Shown one piece after another: positions 32,703-40,890 of a stretch of 64,000 bases of DNA. The stretch covers positions 372,001 to 436,000 of the forward strand of contig CAWCZQ010000005.1 of the NCBI GenBank assembly GCA_963800205.1. The letters run 5' to 3'. The translations under genes and the position numbers were made by a program. The stretch comes from UBA6224 sp963800205 (GTDB lineage Bacteria; Patescibacteriota; Saccharimonadia; Saccharimonadales; UBA4665). Within the stretch, counting starts at the first letter, position 1. Every line of letters starts with the position of its first letter. The notes under the pieces are model-generated. The model saw nothing but the letters and a program-made list of their open reading frames with translations. It was not told the DNA's origin and did not search any database.

Positions 32703-34430
32703 GTGCAGCTGCTCCGCGCCTTTCGTCTCAGCCTTGTGCTGACCGTTCTGACACTCAGCCTCTCATGGATGAGTGTAGTGGCGCATGCCGATCCTTATGG
32801 CAGTGGCATCTATGGCGATTGCCCCTATAGCGGCAGTTGTCCGGTAAGCAATCCACCGTCCCAACCTACTCCACCACCTACTACCACAGACCCTGCGCCG
32901 GAGCCTCCAGCAGATCAGCCTACCAACACGACATCGGAACCAGTTACCGAGCCGACTAGCGAAGAACCATCACAAGATAATCAAGATCAAAGCCCGACGA
33001 ACTATCCAGTCACCGGCGGAACAAGCAGTGGCGGCAACTCATCATCGGGTGGTTCGACAAAACCGCCTATAGAACATCGTATAACTCCTGAGGACTTCGG
33101 TGGTGAAGTATACCAATCCATCGGTCGTGCCATAGCAACCGTGCCAGCTCCGGTAGCATACAGCTTTCCATACCTCATATTTTTACTGGCCCTCCTGCTC
33201 ATAATTCGCCTTTTCTGGCAAACGCAGCACGAACTGCGCCGAATTGCCGTCATCGCCGACACTAGCAAACGAGAAAAAGAGCTAGCGCTCGAGAAAGAAA
33301 ACTTTATGATGCTGGCATCCCACTATTTGCGCACCCCCCTGACAATTATTAAGGGCAACCTCGAACTACTGCAATCTCTCAAGACGCTGACGGCCGAAGA
33401 TGTATCAGCACTGCAACAACAGATAGCTTACATACAAGATCCCGCCGAAGCCATGCTAACGAAACTAAGCGAGAATAAGGTATTTAATGCCATGCCGTCT
33501 CCTGCGACCGCCGGAGTACAAAGCCCGTTGCGCTCACTACTTAGTCCTGCCGTGCTTGTGCCAGCCAGCATCGGCGTACTGCTAATTATCGCCATCCAGT
33601 TTATGTTGGTAGACTTTCAGGTAATCTCGCCGAGTATTATTGATTTCCTCGTGCAGTTGGGGTTGGCCGCTTTGTTAGTGCAGTTGTTTGTCAGCCGATT
33701 TCGCGCTCGCCAGATTAAGCGCGCCAATAAGCAAGACAAGCTTCGCCTATTAAACGAACAGCGCGAGCTTGATCATGCCCGCTCAGAACTTATCGAAGGC
33801 ATCGCAACTACCATGAACGATGCCGTGTTGCAGCTCGGCACATCGCTGAGTACCCTACAGCAGCAAGGCAAAGACGTCAGCAAGCTCCAACCTGGTTTTG
33901 GCCAATTGCAAAACATTGCCGAAAAATTCCGTCTCGCATCGCAACTTGAGGCCCAAGCAGTACAGCTTGGAAAGATAGCATTCCCGAGTAGTCAATTAAT
34001 TCACCAAGTTGTCACCGACAATCTCGAACTGGCGAAACAAAAGGGTGTGAAAATTGAGGTGGACTTCGACCAAGAACGCACACTCCAACAAAACCAAGAT
34101 TTATTGCACATGGTGGTCGACGCATTAATTAATAATGCTGTAAAGTTCTCTACCGAAGATAGTGTGGTGCGGGTAGTAAGCGACGGCAAGGACCCCAATA
34201 ATCTCCATCTCGAAATCCAAGATACCGGCCCCGGGCTGTCAAAACAGCAGTTGGCGAGCTTATTCAAGCCATTCTCTCGCGCTGAGTCGGCCGAAACATT
34301 CAACACCGAAGGACTGGGCTTTAGCCTGTACCTCGCAAAGCTCATTACGCACTATCTGGGCGGCGACATCACCCTCGACTCCAAAGAAGGCCAAGGGACT
34401 CTCGCACGCATTTATGTACCAGCAGTCTAA
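32703..34430 (+). CDS. Sensor histidine kinase with secreted Pro/Thr-rich head
   Basis: 575 aa from the GTG at 32703, which has AAGGA upstream and places a signal peptide at the N terminus (cut after VVAHA). About 110 residues of Pro/Thr/Ser/Glu low complexity follow outside, then a membrane helix (YLIFLLALLLIIRLFW), a HisKA-type site LASHYLRTPLTIIKGNLELL, two more membrane helices, a second helical region and a HATPase domain (ALINNAVKFS, DTGPGLS, GLGFSLYLAKL). No response regulator is adjacent. An ATG at 32613 is possible but would overlap the previous gene. Confidence 0.82.
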   Translation: MQLLRAFRLSLVLTVLTLSLSWMSVVAHADPYGSGIYGDCPYSGSCPVSNPPSQPTPPPTTTDPAPEPPADQPTNTTSEPVTEPTSEEPSQDNQDQSPTNYPVTGGTSSGGNSSSGGSTKPPIEHRITPEDFGGEVYQSIGRAIATVPAPVAYSFPYLIFLLALLLIIRLFWQTQHELRRIAVIADTSKREKELALEKENFMMLASHYLRTPLTIIKGNLELLQSLKTLTAEDVSALQQQIAYIQDPAEAMLTKLSENKVFNAMPSPATAGVQSPLRSLLSPAVLVPASIGVLLIIAIQFMLVDFQVISPSIIDFLVQLGLAALLVQLFVSRFRARQIKRANKQDKLRLLNEQRELDHARSELIEGIATTMNDAVLQLGTSLSTLQQQGKDVSKLQPGFGQLQNIAEKFRLASQLEAQAVQLGKIAFPSSQLIHQVVTDNLELAKQKGVKIEVDFDQERTLQQNQDLLHMVVDALINNAVKFSTEDSVVRVVSDGKDPNNLHLEIQDTGPGLSKQQLASLFKPFSRAESAETFNTEGLGFSLYLAKLITHYLGGDITLDSKEGQGTLARIYVPAV

Positions 34431-34449
34431 CAAACATGAGGTCACTTGC

Positions 34450-34479
34450 TTGACCTGCCACCACTGTTTCACCTACACT
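34450..34479 (+). promoter_or_regulatory. Promoter of the first tail-fibre-like gene
   Basis: TTGACC and TACACT spaced by 18 bases, about 40 bases before the ATG at 34518. Confidence 0.5.
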
Positions 34480-34517
34480 TATGGTAATAATAAAACTTAT
34501 GCTTAGGCAAAATACAG

Positions 34518-35354
34518 ATGGCTAGATTACCGGTACCTGGTGGCGATGACGGCACATGGGGGAGCGTACTTAACTCTTACCTGTCCGTCTCCCATAACAC
34601 TGATGGCTCGCTCGCCAACAATTCGGTGGGCAACGGCCAGTTAAAAACTGGTGCCGTCGATAATAGTAAAATCGCCGCCAGTGCCTCTATTTCGCAAAGC
34701 AAAATCGCCAATCTCAGTACCGATCTCGCTAGTAAACTTTCTTCGACGCGTACTATCAATACCGGCACGGGGCTAACCGGTGGTGGAGACCTCAGCGCCG
34801 ACCGCACTATCAGCGCCACCAGCGCAACCTCCAGCAGCTTGGGAGTCATACAGCTAGCCGGTGATCTCGGGGGTTCCGCCACAGCACCTACCGTACCGGG
34901 ATTATCGAGTAAAATTAGTAGCTCTGAAAAAGGCGTCGCCAATGGTGTAGCGCAACTGGACGGAACTGGCAAAATTATTCCCGGTCAGCTCGTTACTTCA
35001 AACATCACCAAAGTGCTTCCTTTTTCATTCCTCGGCGGTCTTACGACCTTCACCGGAGCACTTCGCCTCTATAACGACATGGGGTCAACCTGGACAATTA
35101 GTGGCGTACGGGCGTCGGTGGGAACGGCCCCAGTTGGCGCAGCCATCATTATCGACATCAACAAAAATGGTAATACCATATTCACGACTCAAGCCAACCG
35201 GCCAACCATTGCTGATAGCACCAATACTTCCGGCAATGTTACTGCTATCGACATCAATACCGTAGCGCCGGGTGAGTATTTGACTATAGATGTTGATCAA
35301 ATTGGTGCAACCACAGCTGGCACAGACTTAACTATTCAAGTGGAGGTTATGTAA
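34518..35354 (+). CDS. Tail-fibre/adhesin-like protein with GGDDGTWG head, copy 1
   Basis: 278 aa without signal peptide. Head MARLPVPGGDDGTWGSVLNS is nearly identical to the gene at 36481. Then comes a polar GxLxxxSVGxxQLKxGAVDxSKI repeat region (about 30-80) typical of phage tail-fibre-like shafts, an Ala/Ser/Gly stretch (INTGTGLTGGGDLS) and a C-terminal beta domain (FLGGLTTFTGALRLYND onward). Likely a trimeric fibre or surface adhesin. First gene of the array; the next gene starts two bases after its stop. Confidence 0.7.
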   Translation: MARLPVPGGDDGTWGSVLNSYLSVSHNTDGSLANNSVGNGQLKTGAVDNSKIAASASISQSKIANLSTDLASKLSSTRTINTGTGLTGGGDLSADRTISATSATSSSLGVIQLAGDLGGSATAPTVPGLSSKISSSEKGVANGVAQLDGTGKIIPGQLVTSNITKVLPFSFLGGLTTFTGALRLYNDMGSTWTISGVRASVGTAPVGAAIIIDINKNGNTIFTTQANRPTIADSTNTSGNVTAIDINTVAPGEYLTIDVDQIGATTAGTDLTIQVEVM

Positions 35355-35355
35355 A

Positions 35356-36216
35356 ATGGCAGGGTTTTATCCCGACGTACCAGCACCGCGAATGCCCTAC
35401 GACCGAGACGGCACACAGGTATTTAAGGTAGATACAGCAAACTCTATTAGTCAGCTTTCTGCCGCCAATGTGACAGCTCTGAACGACGAAGGAAATAGTT
35501 TGTGGTCTGGTGGTTCCGGAAAATGGCTCGGCTTTATTTTTCCAGAACTCAGAGATATTACCGCCATGTTTATTGCTAACTACAACGGTTGGGGCGACCC
35601 AAATGTGGGACAGGTAGCATGGAGCACCGACACGACGAATATTTTAGATGGCACCTGGACCCAAGCCTATGCAAGCTTTACAGCCCTATCCAGTACTGCG
35701 TTAATCCCCGACTACCGTACAAATATCCAGCCAGTGACAGGTCTATCTGGGATCAAAGCAATCCGCTTCTATTGGACACAAGGTGGCGCTAGCACCAATG
35801 TAAACTGGCGAGCTGTGCATTTTTACGGCAATATTACGGCCGGTGAAAACCCCGACCGACTAGCTCTATGGCACCCTACCCTCGATCAAGAATTACCTGG
35901 AGCGTGGTTTGATTTTGGTGACAAAGCTCGCACCATGACTGATACGCGGACTTTTCGAGTCAAAAACCTCTCCCCGTCGCTCACAGCCCAAACAGTATCG
36001 GTCGATCGTGAAGCTCTGACCGACACGACACCGACTGTCGTATCGATGCATACACTCTCTTCCGACGGCGTAACATTCGTGACTAGTTTAAGCCTCGGCA
36101 ATCTGGCCCCAGGTGCCATATCTCCCGTACTTACCGTTAAAGAAATAATTGCGTCAAATGCCGTGCTCGGCCCGTGGGCAGTACGGATTTATGCAGATGC
36201 AGCGAGTTGGGCATAG
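35356..36216 (+). CDS. Array family A protein, copy 1 (MAGFYPDVP type)
   Basis: 286 aa, first of four paralogues (35356, 37120, 38323, 39589). Shared layout: MAGFYPDVPxxR head, DGT, FxFPELRDI, TDTxxxxDGTWT, LPDYRTNIQPVTGLSGIKAIRF, HFYG, NPDRLALWHPT, then a C-terminal beta domain opening FDFGDKARTMTDTRTFRVKN and holding LGNLAPGAISPVL. The C-terminal half resembles Ig-like appendage domains of phage tails. No signal peptide or membrane segment. Followed within four bases by a small repeat protein. Confidence 0.72.
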   Translation: MAGFYPDVPAPRMPYDRDGTQVFKVDTANSISQLSAANVTALNDEGNSLWSGGSGKWLGFIFPELRDITAMFIANYNGWGDPNVGQVAWSTDTTNILDGTWTQAYASFTALSSTALIPDYRTNIQPVTGLSGIKAIRFYWTQGGASTNVNWRAVHFYGNITAGENPDRLALWHPTLDQELPGAWFDFGDKARTMTDTRTFRVKNLSPSLTAQTVSVDREALTDTTPTVVSMHTLSSDGVTFVTSLSLGNLAPGAISPVLTVKEIIASNAVLGPWAVRIYADAASWA

Positions 36217-36219
36217 TAT

Positions 36220-36411
36220 ATGGCAAGTGCGGCAGTGGCGTATGCATACGTTAATACCGGTTATACAACATACACTGAGGATGTAACGAGCAGCATGGCG
36301 CTCGTTAATATTGGCGTTTTAGATGTACTGAGCCAAGATGATGTTGACTTCCTCTACGTAAACATCACCACGACAATTTTGTACATGGGCTGGGGTCTTC
36401 CTATTAAGTAG
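36220..36411 (+). CDS. Array family B protein, copy 1 (short, degenerate)
   Basis: 63 aa. Three weak repeats of about 17 residues led by YAYVNTG, MALVNIG and FLYVNIT, ending YMGWGLPIK. It occupies the place of the longer repeat proteins in the other cassettes but lacks their ALKVWDGTQW tail. Start ATG lies four bases after the stop of the family A gene. Confidence 0.6.
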   Translation: MASAAVAYAYVNTGYTTYTEDVTSSMALVNIGVLDVLSQDDVDFLYVNITTTILYMGWGLPIK

Positions 36412-36421
36412 TAATCGCTGA

Positions 36422-36450
36422 TTGACCACCGTATCTTTATTACGTAAAAT
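36422..36450 (+). promoter_or_regulatory. Promoter of the second GGDDGTWG gene
   Basis: TTGACC and TAAAAT spaced by 17 bases, about 30 bases before the GTG at 36481; followed by AAGCATTAGCATAA. Confidence 0.6.
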
Positions 36451-36480
36451 AAGCATTAGCATAAAAAAGGCAAAAACAAC

Positions 36481-37116
36481 GTGGCACGATTACCTACTCC
36501 CGGCGGCGATGATGGCACCTGGGGATCAGTTCTCAACGACTACTTAGCCGTAAGTCATGGTACCGACGGAACGCTCAAGGCTTCGACGGTCGGGGCAAGT
36601 CAGCTCAAATCTGGGGCTATTGACGACTCAAAAGTAGCGGCTGGCGCCAATATCGCTCAGAGCAAAATTGCCAACCTCAGTAGTACTTTAGCCGGAAAAT
36701 ATACCCTGCCGGCCGGTGGCATACCCTCGACAGATTTAGAAAGCTCCGTACAGTCGGACTTAACTAAAGCCAATAACGCCTACGTAAAGCCAGCTGGTGG
36801 TATACCGGCAACTGATATGACAAGTGCCGTGCAAGCTGATCTTACAAAAGCCAACGCTGCATACTCCAAGCCGGCTGGCGGGATACCGTCCACAGACCTC
36901 AGCTCTACCGTACAGACTAGCCTGTCTAATGCAGACTCTGCCTACCAGAAGCCGGCAGGAGGGATTCCAAGTAGTGATTTTGATAGTACTACCCAAGATG
37001 CCATCAATACGGTTGCGTCAGGCTCCTTTATCACGGGTGATGGCATTGCTAAAGTAACCGTCAGTAGCACCGCACCGACAAGCCCGAATGTTGGCGACGT
37101 CTGGATTGCGACATAG
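36481..37116 (+). CDS. Tail-fibre/adhesin-like protein with GGDDGTWG head, copy 2
   Basis: 211 aa from a GTG start. Head RLPTPGGDDGTWGSVLNDYL and the SQLKSGAIDDSKVAAGANIA region match the 34518 protein. The shaft differs: four repeats of about 24 residues, each KPAGGIPxTDLxSxVQxxL then xKAxxAY, a pattern seen in coiled fibre shafts. A short C-terminal GDGIAKVTVSSTAPTSPNVG segment resembles a phage fibre tip linker. The next gene begins four bases after the stop. Confidence 0.7.
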   Translation: MARLPTPGGDDGTWGSVLNDYLAVSHGTDGTLKASTVGASQLKSGAIDDSKVAAGANIAQSKIANLSSTLAGKYTLPAGGIPSTDLESSVQSDLTKANNAYVKPAGGIPATDMTSAVQADLTKANAAYSKPAGGIPSTDLSSTVQTSLSNADSAYQKPAGGIPSSDFDSTTQDAINTVASGSFITGDGIAKVTVSSTAPTSPNVGDVWIAT

Positions 37117-37119
37117 GCC

Positions 37120-37935
37120 ATGGCAGGATTTTACACTGACGTACCAGGCAATCGATTTGCATACCACCTTGATGGGACAGCTATTTACATCATCGATTCT
37201 ACGAACACACTCACCAACATAACATCTGGCGCAGCATCTTTTAACGACGAGGACGGTGATTATCCCCAATATAGCGGCCAATCATTTCTTTTTATTTTCC
37301 CGGAGCTTCGTAATCTAAGTGGTTACTATTTCAATGACATGTGGGGAGTTGGGCCTCAGTCTCTACAGTTCTCTAGCGATACGACCACTGGCCTAGATGG
37401 TACTTGGACCACTATAGTAAACCCATGGGCCCGTGATATGACTGGTGGCACCCTCCCGAGCTATCGCACAAAAATAAATCCTGTTTCTGCTGGCTCTGTC
37501 AAAGGTCTAAAATTTAACTTTGGCAGTAGCGGAATACGACCAGCTAACATACATCTGTACGGGGATATACCGAGTAGCTCCAATCCAGATCGCTTAATTT
37601 TCTGGGAGCCAGTTAACAATAATGCCACTGGAGGCTCATGGTTTGACTGGGGAGATTTGGTACAAGGAACTAGCCAGACCAAGACCTTTCGAATCAAGAA
37701 TAACTCCGGCACAAAGACGGCAAATAGTATCTTGCTGACGGCCGGCACCGAAACTTTTGCTATGTCGGTCGATTTTTCTAGCGACGATATAACGTATACG
37801 CCAAGTTTGTCTCTCGGAGATCTAGCGCCAGGCGCGGTTACTGGAGTTCTGTATGTAAGAAGAACCGTCCCGGCAAGCGAACCACTTCGCATGCAAGCCG
37901 CATACTTTAAGGCCGCCGCAAGTTCCTGGACCTAG
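37120..37935 (+). CDS. Array family A protein, copy 2
   Basis: 271 aa. Head MAGFYTDVPGNRFAYHLDGT, FIFPELRNLSGYYF, DTTTGLDGTWTTIV, LPSYRTKINPVSAGSVKGLK, HLYGDI, NPDRLIFWEP, and the C-terminal domain FDWGDLVQGTSQTKTFRIKN with LGDLAPGAVTGVLYVRRT. Same architecture as copies 1, 3 and 4, with divergent loops in the first half. No export signal. Confidence 0.72.
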   Translation: MAGFYTDVPGNRFAYHLDGTAIYIIDSTNTLTNITSGAASFNDEDGDYPQYSGQSFLFIFPELRNLSGYYFNDMWGVGPQSLQFSSDTTTGLDGTWTTIVNPWARDMTGGTLPSYRTKINPVSAGSVKGLKFNFGSSGIRPANIHLYGDIPSSSNPDRLIFWEPVNNNATGGSWFDWGDLVQGTSQTKTFRIKNNSGTKTANSILLTAGTETFAMSVDFSSDDITYTPSLSLGDLAPGAVTGVLYVRRTVPASEPLRMQAAYFKAAASSWT

Positions 37936-37944
37936 AGCAACGAC

Positions 37945-38265
37945 ATGGTACCCGACGGTTTAGTCTACAGTTACGAACGGATAACGTACCCTCAACCGAC
38001 GACAAGTTCGGAGGCTTATAGCTATAGCTTCGAGGACATTAAACTCCTCCAGGCAACTGCCGTTCCTGATGGTTATGTGTATAGCCATGAAAATATCGTT
38101 ATTTCTCAACCTCAAATGGTCGACGCAGGGTTTTCGTATAGCTATGAAAACGTTGCTAGCTCGGCAACGAGCAGCCCGACGGCCCTGAAAGTATGGGATG
38201 GCACCCAGTGGACCGCTAAACCATATTATGTATGGGACGGTACCGGCTGGGTGCAAATATCATAG
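37945..38265 (+). CDS. Array family B protein, copy 2 (Tyr repeat + WDGTQW tail)
   Basis: 106 aa. Four repeats of about 19 residues built on YSYERI, YSYSFEDI, YVYSHENI and YSYENV, then ALKVWDGTQWTAKPYYVWDG and TGWVQIS. The paired WDGT.W motifs at the end are shared with copies 3 and 4 and resemble phage-tail tip repeats. Starts nine bases after the family A stop. Confidence 0.68.
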   Translation: MVPDGLVYSYERITYPQPTTSSEAYSYSFEDIKLLQATAVPDGYVYSHENIVISQPQMVDAGFSYSYENVASSATSSPTALKVWDGTQWTAKPYYVWDGTGWVQIS

Positions 38266-38268
38266 TGG

Positions 38269-38295
38269 TTGATGCAGATATTTTTCGTGTAGAAT
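38269..38295 (+). promoter_or_regulatory. Promoter of cassette 3
   Basis: TTGATG and TAGAAT spaced by 15 bases, followed by AAACATAAGC and an AAAGGA ribosome site before the ATG at 38323. Confidence 0.5.
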
Positions 38296-38322
38296 AAACA
38301 TAAGCAATTAAAGGATATAAAC

Positions 38323-39183
38323 ATGGCAGGATTTTATCCAGACGTACCTGGCAACCGTTTTTCTATCGATTCTGATGGTACGTACATCGCGCTCAAAAAC
38401 AATAATACTGGTGTTATAACCGACATTTCAAGCAATGCAAATCTGCTGAATGACGAAGATACCGATTACTACGAACTTGGTTCCTTTGCCGAAGCTTCGA
38501 CAGATCTTATTGTGGCTTTTCCAGAAGCGCGCGATTTAACAGGTTATTTTCTGAATGTTGACTGGTATAACCTTACGGCCGGTCAGTCGTATTACTCGAC
38601 TGATACCACAGACGGGCAAGACGGTACCTGGACTGGCATTGCAAATCCATTTTTGTATTACTACGGCAACAATCTGCTACCTAACTATCGATCACAAATA
38701 CAGCCTCTTTCCCTCTCCGGCGTTAAAGGGTTACGTTTTAACTTTACACCTCATAACAGTGGTTATAGCCAATACAAAATCACCCGTATCTTGGCACTGC
38801 ACCTGTATGGTCAAATACAAGCCGGCGCTAATACCGATCGTTTAGCTTTTTGGGACCAAAGCCTCAGCCAGGAATGCAGTGGAGCTTATTTTGACTATGG
38901 CGATCTTGCCCAAGGCGCAACCCAGACTAAAACGTTTCACCTCAAAAATCTCTCAGCTACACAGACCGCCAATAGCATTACCGTATCTTCCCTTGATGTT
39001 TCCACTGGCATGCAAGTAACCTTTTCGACTGATGGTGTCAACTACAGTAATAACTTAGGGATCGGTAACTTAGCACCCGGTACTGTTTCTTCTGTTCTAT
39101 ATGCAAAAACGACGGTAGGCTTAAGCGAACCGATACAGGTTCAGGCGGCACATTTATCGGCTACGGCCACCTCCTGGAGCTAG
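38323..39183 (+). CDS. Array family A protein, copy 3
   Basis: 286 aa. Head MAGFYPDVPGNRFSIDSDGT, VAFPEARDLTGYFL, DTTDGQDGTWTGIA, LPNYRSQIQPLSLSGVKGLR, HLYGQI, NTDRLAFWDQS, and C-terminal FDYGDLAQGATQTKTFHLKN with IGNLAPGTVSSVLYAKTT. Closest in layout to copy 4. AAAGGA lies nine bases before the ATG, so this cassette can be translated from its own message. Confidence 0.72.
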   Translation: MAGFYPDVPGNRFSIDSDGTYIALKNNNTGVITDISSNANLLNDEDTDYYELGSFAEASTDLIVAFPEARDLTGYFLNVDWYNLTAGQSYYSTDTTDGQDGTWTGIANPFLYYYGNNLLPNYRSQIQPLSLSGVKGLRFNFTPHNSGYSQYKITRILALHLYGQIQAGANTDRLAFWDQSLSQECSGAYFDYGDLAQGATQTKTFHLKNLSATQTANSITVSSLDVSTGMQVTFSTDGVNYSNNLGIGNLAPGTVSSVLYAKTTVGLSEPIQVQAAHLSATATSWS

Positions 39184-39188
39184 TTTAG

Positions 39189-39548
39189 ATGAGCCAGGTA
39201 GCGTATGCGATCTCCTATCAATCGGTTGGTCCTAAGCTAACCCCCTCTTCCACTGCCTATGCAATATCGTACCAATCTATTGGTTTTCAGCCAGTTCCTT
39301 CAAGGAACGCCTATGCTGTTTCGTATCAATCGGTTGGCGCCAAGCCAGTGCTATCTCCAGTTGCTTACGCTGTTTCGTATCAATCGGTTGGTCCTAAGCT
39401 CAGTAAATCAAAAGTGGCCACCACCCTCTCGTATCAAAACGTCGTGACCCAGGCGAATCCAACGGCACTGAAAGTATGGGACGGCACCCAGTGGGTGGTC
39501 AAACCTCAATATCGTTGGGATGGTACATCATGGGTACCCATTACATAG
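39189..39548 (+). CDS. Array family B protein, copy 3 (YAISYQSVG repeats)
   Basis: 119 aa. Five tandem repeats of 18 residues, almost identical at the core (YAISYQSVG, YAISYQSIG, YAVSYQSVG twice, and TLSYQNV), then ALKVWDGTQWVVKPQYRWDG and TSWVPIT. The DNA of the repeats is also close to identical (20-23-base blocks at 39216 and 39378), so copy-number change by recombination is likely. Confidence 0.7.
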   Translation: MSQVAYAISYQSVGPKLTPSSTAYAISYQSIGFQPVPSRNAYAVSYQSVGAKPVLSPVAYAVSYQSVGPKLSKSKVATTLSYQNVVTQANPTALKVWDGTQWVVKPQYRWDGTSWVPIT

Positions 39549-39588
39549 CCGTATAGGGTATGATTAAGGAAACATAAGAGGAATAAAA

Positions 39589-40452
39589 ATGGCAGGATCA
39601 TATCCAGATGTTCCGGGCAGGCGCTTTGCTCACCACCTTGACGGTACGATGTTAATTTATCGCAACTCAGCAGGTGCTATTACCGACCTCACGAGTTATC
39701 TCGCCGATTTAAATGACCACGACAACTCTGGTGTTTTTACAACTACAAACGAAAGCACCACCGTAAACGGTCGCCACTACACCTTTGTCTTTCCAGAACT
39801 CCGAAATATCGATGGTTACTTTTTCTATGGTGCTGAATCTTACAGCGATCTCAACGCACAATCGGTAGATGTATCGTACGATACGGTCGATGGTTTTGGC
39901 GGCACCTGGACACAAATCGCTGCGAATTGGAATTTTGCGAGCGCGCTCTCACCGACATGGCGCAGTGGTATAAACCCTCTTTCTACCACAGGAATAAAAG
40001 GACTTAGATTTAACTTTTCGTGGAACAGCTCTGCCGGCAGCCGTAGCATGAACTGGCATGCGATGCATCTCTACGGCTCAGTCGTAGAAGGAGAAAATCC
40101 AAATCGCCTTAGGGCTTGGCACCCTACCCTCGATCAAGAAGTTGATGCGGCATATTTTGACTTTGCCGATATGTCACAAGGAACAACTCTTACCAAGCAG
40201 TTTCGACTGAAGAACGGGAATAGTACTCAAACAGCAAACAACGTAACCCTATCACAAGATGACACCAACGGCGGCGGAATGGGGCTAACATTTTCCACCG
40301 ACGGCGTTTCCTTTACCTCCCCACTAGTCATTGGCAATATTGCAGCTGGTACGACTTCTAGCACCCTTTACGTCAGACGTACGGTTGGAGCAGCCGAAGC
40401 CGTACAACTTCGGTCAAGTGTCATCAAAGCCGTCGCTTCAAGTTGGACATAG
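39589..40452 (+). CDS. Array family A protein, copy 4
   Basis: 287 aa. Head MAGSYPDVPGRRFAHHLDGT, FVFPELRNIDGYFF, DTVDGFGGTWTQIA, SPTWRSGINPLSTTGIKGLR, HLYGSV, NPNRLRAWHPTLDQE (identical to copy 1 at WHPTLDQE), and C-terminal FDFADMSQGTTLTKQFRLKN with IGNIAAGTTSSTLYVRRT. AGAGGAAT lies before the ATG; a TATGAT box sits at 39559. Confidence 0.72.
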   Translation: MAGSYPDVPGRRFAHHLDGTMLIYRNSAGAITDLTSYLADLNDHDNSGVFTTTNESTTVNGRHYTFVFPELRNIDGYFFYGAESYSDLNAQSVDVSYDTVDGFGGTWTQIAANWNFASALSPTWRSGINPLSTTGIKGLRFNFSWNSSAGSRSMNWHAMHLYGSVVEGENPNRLRAWHPTLDQEVDAAYFDFADMSQGTTLTKQFRLKNGNSTQTANNVTLSQDDTNGGGMGLTFSTDGVSFTSPLVIGNIAAGTTSSTLYVRRTVGAAEAVQLRSSVIKAVASSWT

Positions 40453-40455
40453 ATC

Positions 40456-40809
40456 ATGGCTAGTAGTAGCGCAATGTACGTCTACGCCACAGAGTTAACA
40501 GGAGGGAGCTTATCGGTATCCAATGGCTTGTTATACGCCTACGAATCTACTGGCGCGTCTGACTCCACTCCTAACGGGCTTTTCTATGCCTTCGAGACAA
40601 CCGCAGGTTCATTGAGCAAGCCTGACGGGCTGTTCTATGCAAACGAAGTGACCGCCGGCGTACTCTCGAAAGATGACGGGCTTTTCTATACCTTCGAAAA
40701 TACCATTGATCAAACGAATCCCACCGCTCTCAAGGTATGGGACGGTACACAATGGGTGATCAAGCCACAGTACCGCTGGGATGGCACAAATTGGGTGCAG
40801 ATAACTTAG
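40456..40809 (+). CDS. Array family B protein, copy 4 (Tyr repeat + WDGTQW tail)
   Basis: 117 aa. Five repeats of about 17 residues: YVYATELTGG, LYAYESTGA, FYAFETTAG, FYANEVTAG and FYTFENT, each ending in a xxNGL or xxDGL turn. The tail ALKVWDGTQWVIKPQYRWDG and TNWVQIT is nearly the same as in copy 3. It closes the array, 80 bases before tatA. Confidence 0.7.
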   Translation: MASSSAMYVYATELTGGSLSVSNGLLYAYESTGASDSTPNGLFYAFETTAGSLSKPDGLFYANEVTAGVLSKDDGLFYTFENTIDQTNPTALKVWDGTQWVIKPQYRWDGTNWVQIT

Positions 40810-40824
40810 CGAATAGCATAAGCA

Positions 40825-40853
40825 TTGCTATTGCATAAGCGGCATTGTATAGT
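40825..40853 (+). promoter_or_regulatory. Promoter of tatA-tatC
   Basis: TTGCTA and TATAGT spaced by 17 bases, followed by CATAAGC at 40861 and an AAAGGAAAG site before the ATG. Confidence 0.55.
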
Positions 40854-40890
40854 AAAAATACATAAGCAAAAAAGGAAAGTTGAGTACGCT

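Noticed and set aside
36700..39400. CRISPR array (regular repeats)
   Set aside because: The repeats are in-frame protein repeats inside genes, without unique spacers of fixed length or cas genes.
34518..40809. Integrated prophage
   Set aside because: Only fibre-like genes are present; no terminase, portal, capsid, tape-measure, lysis, integrase or attachment sites were seen around them.
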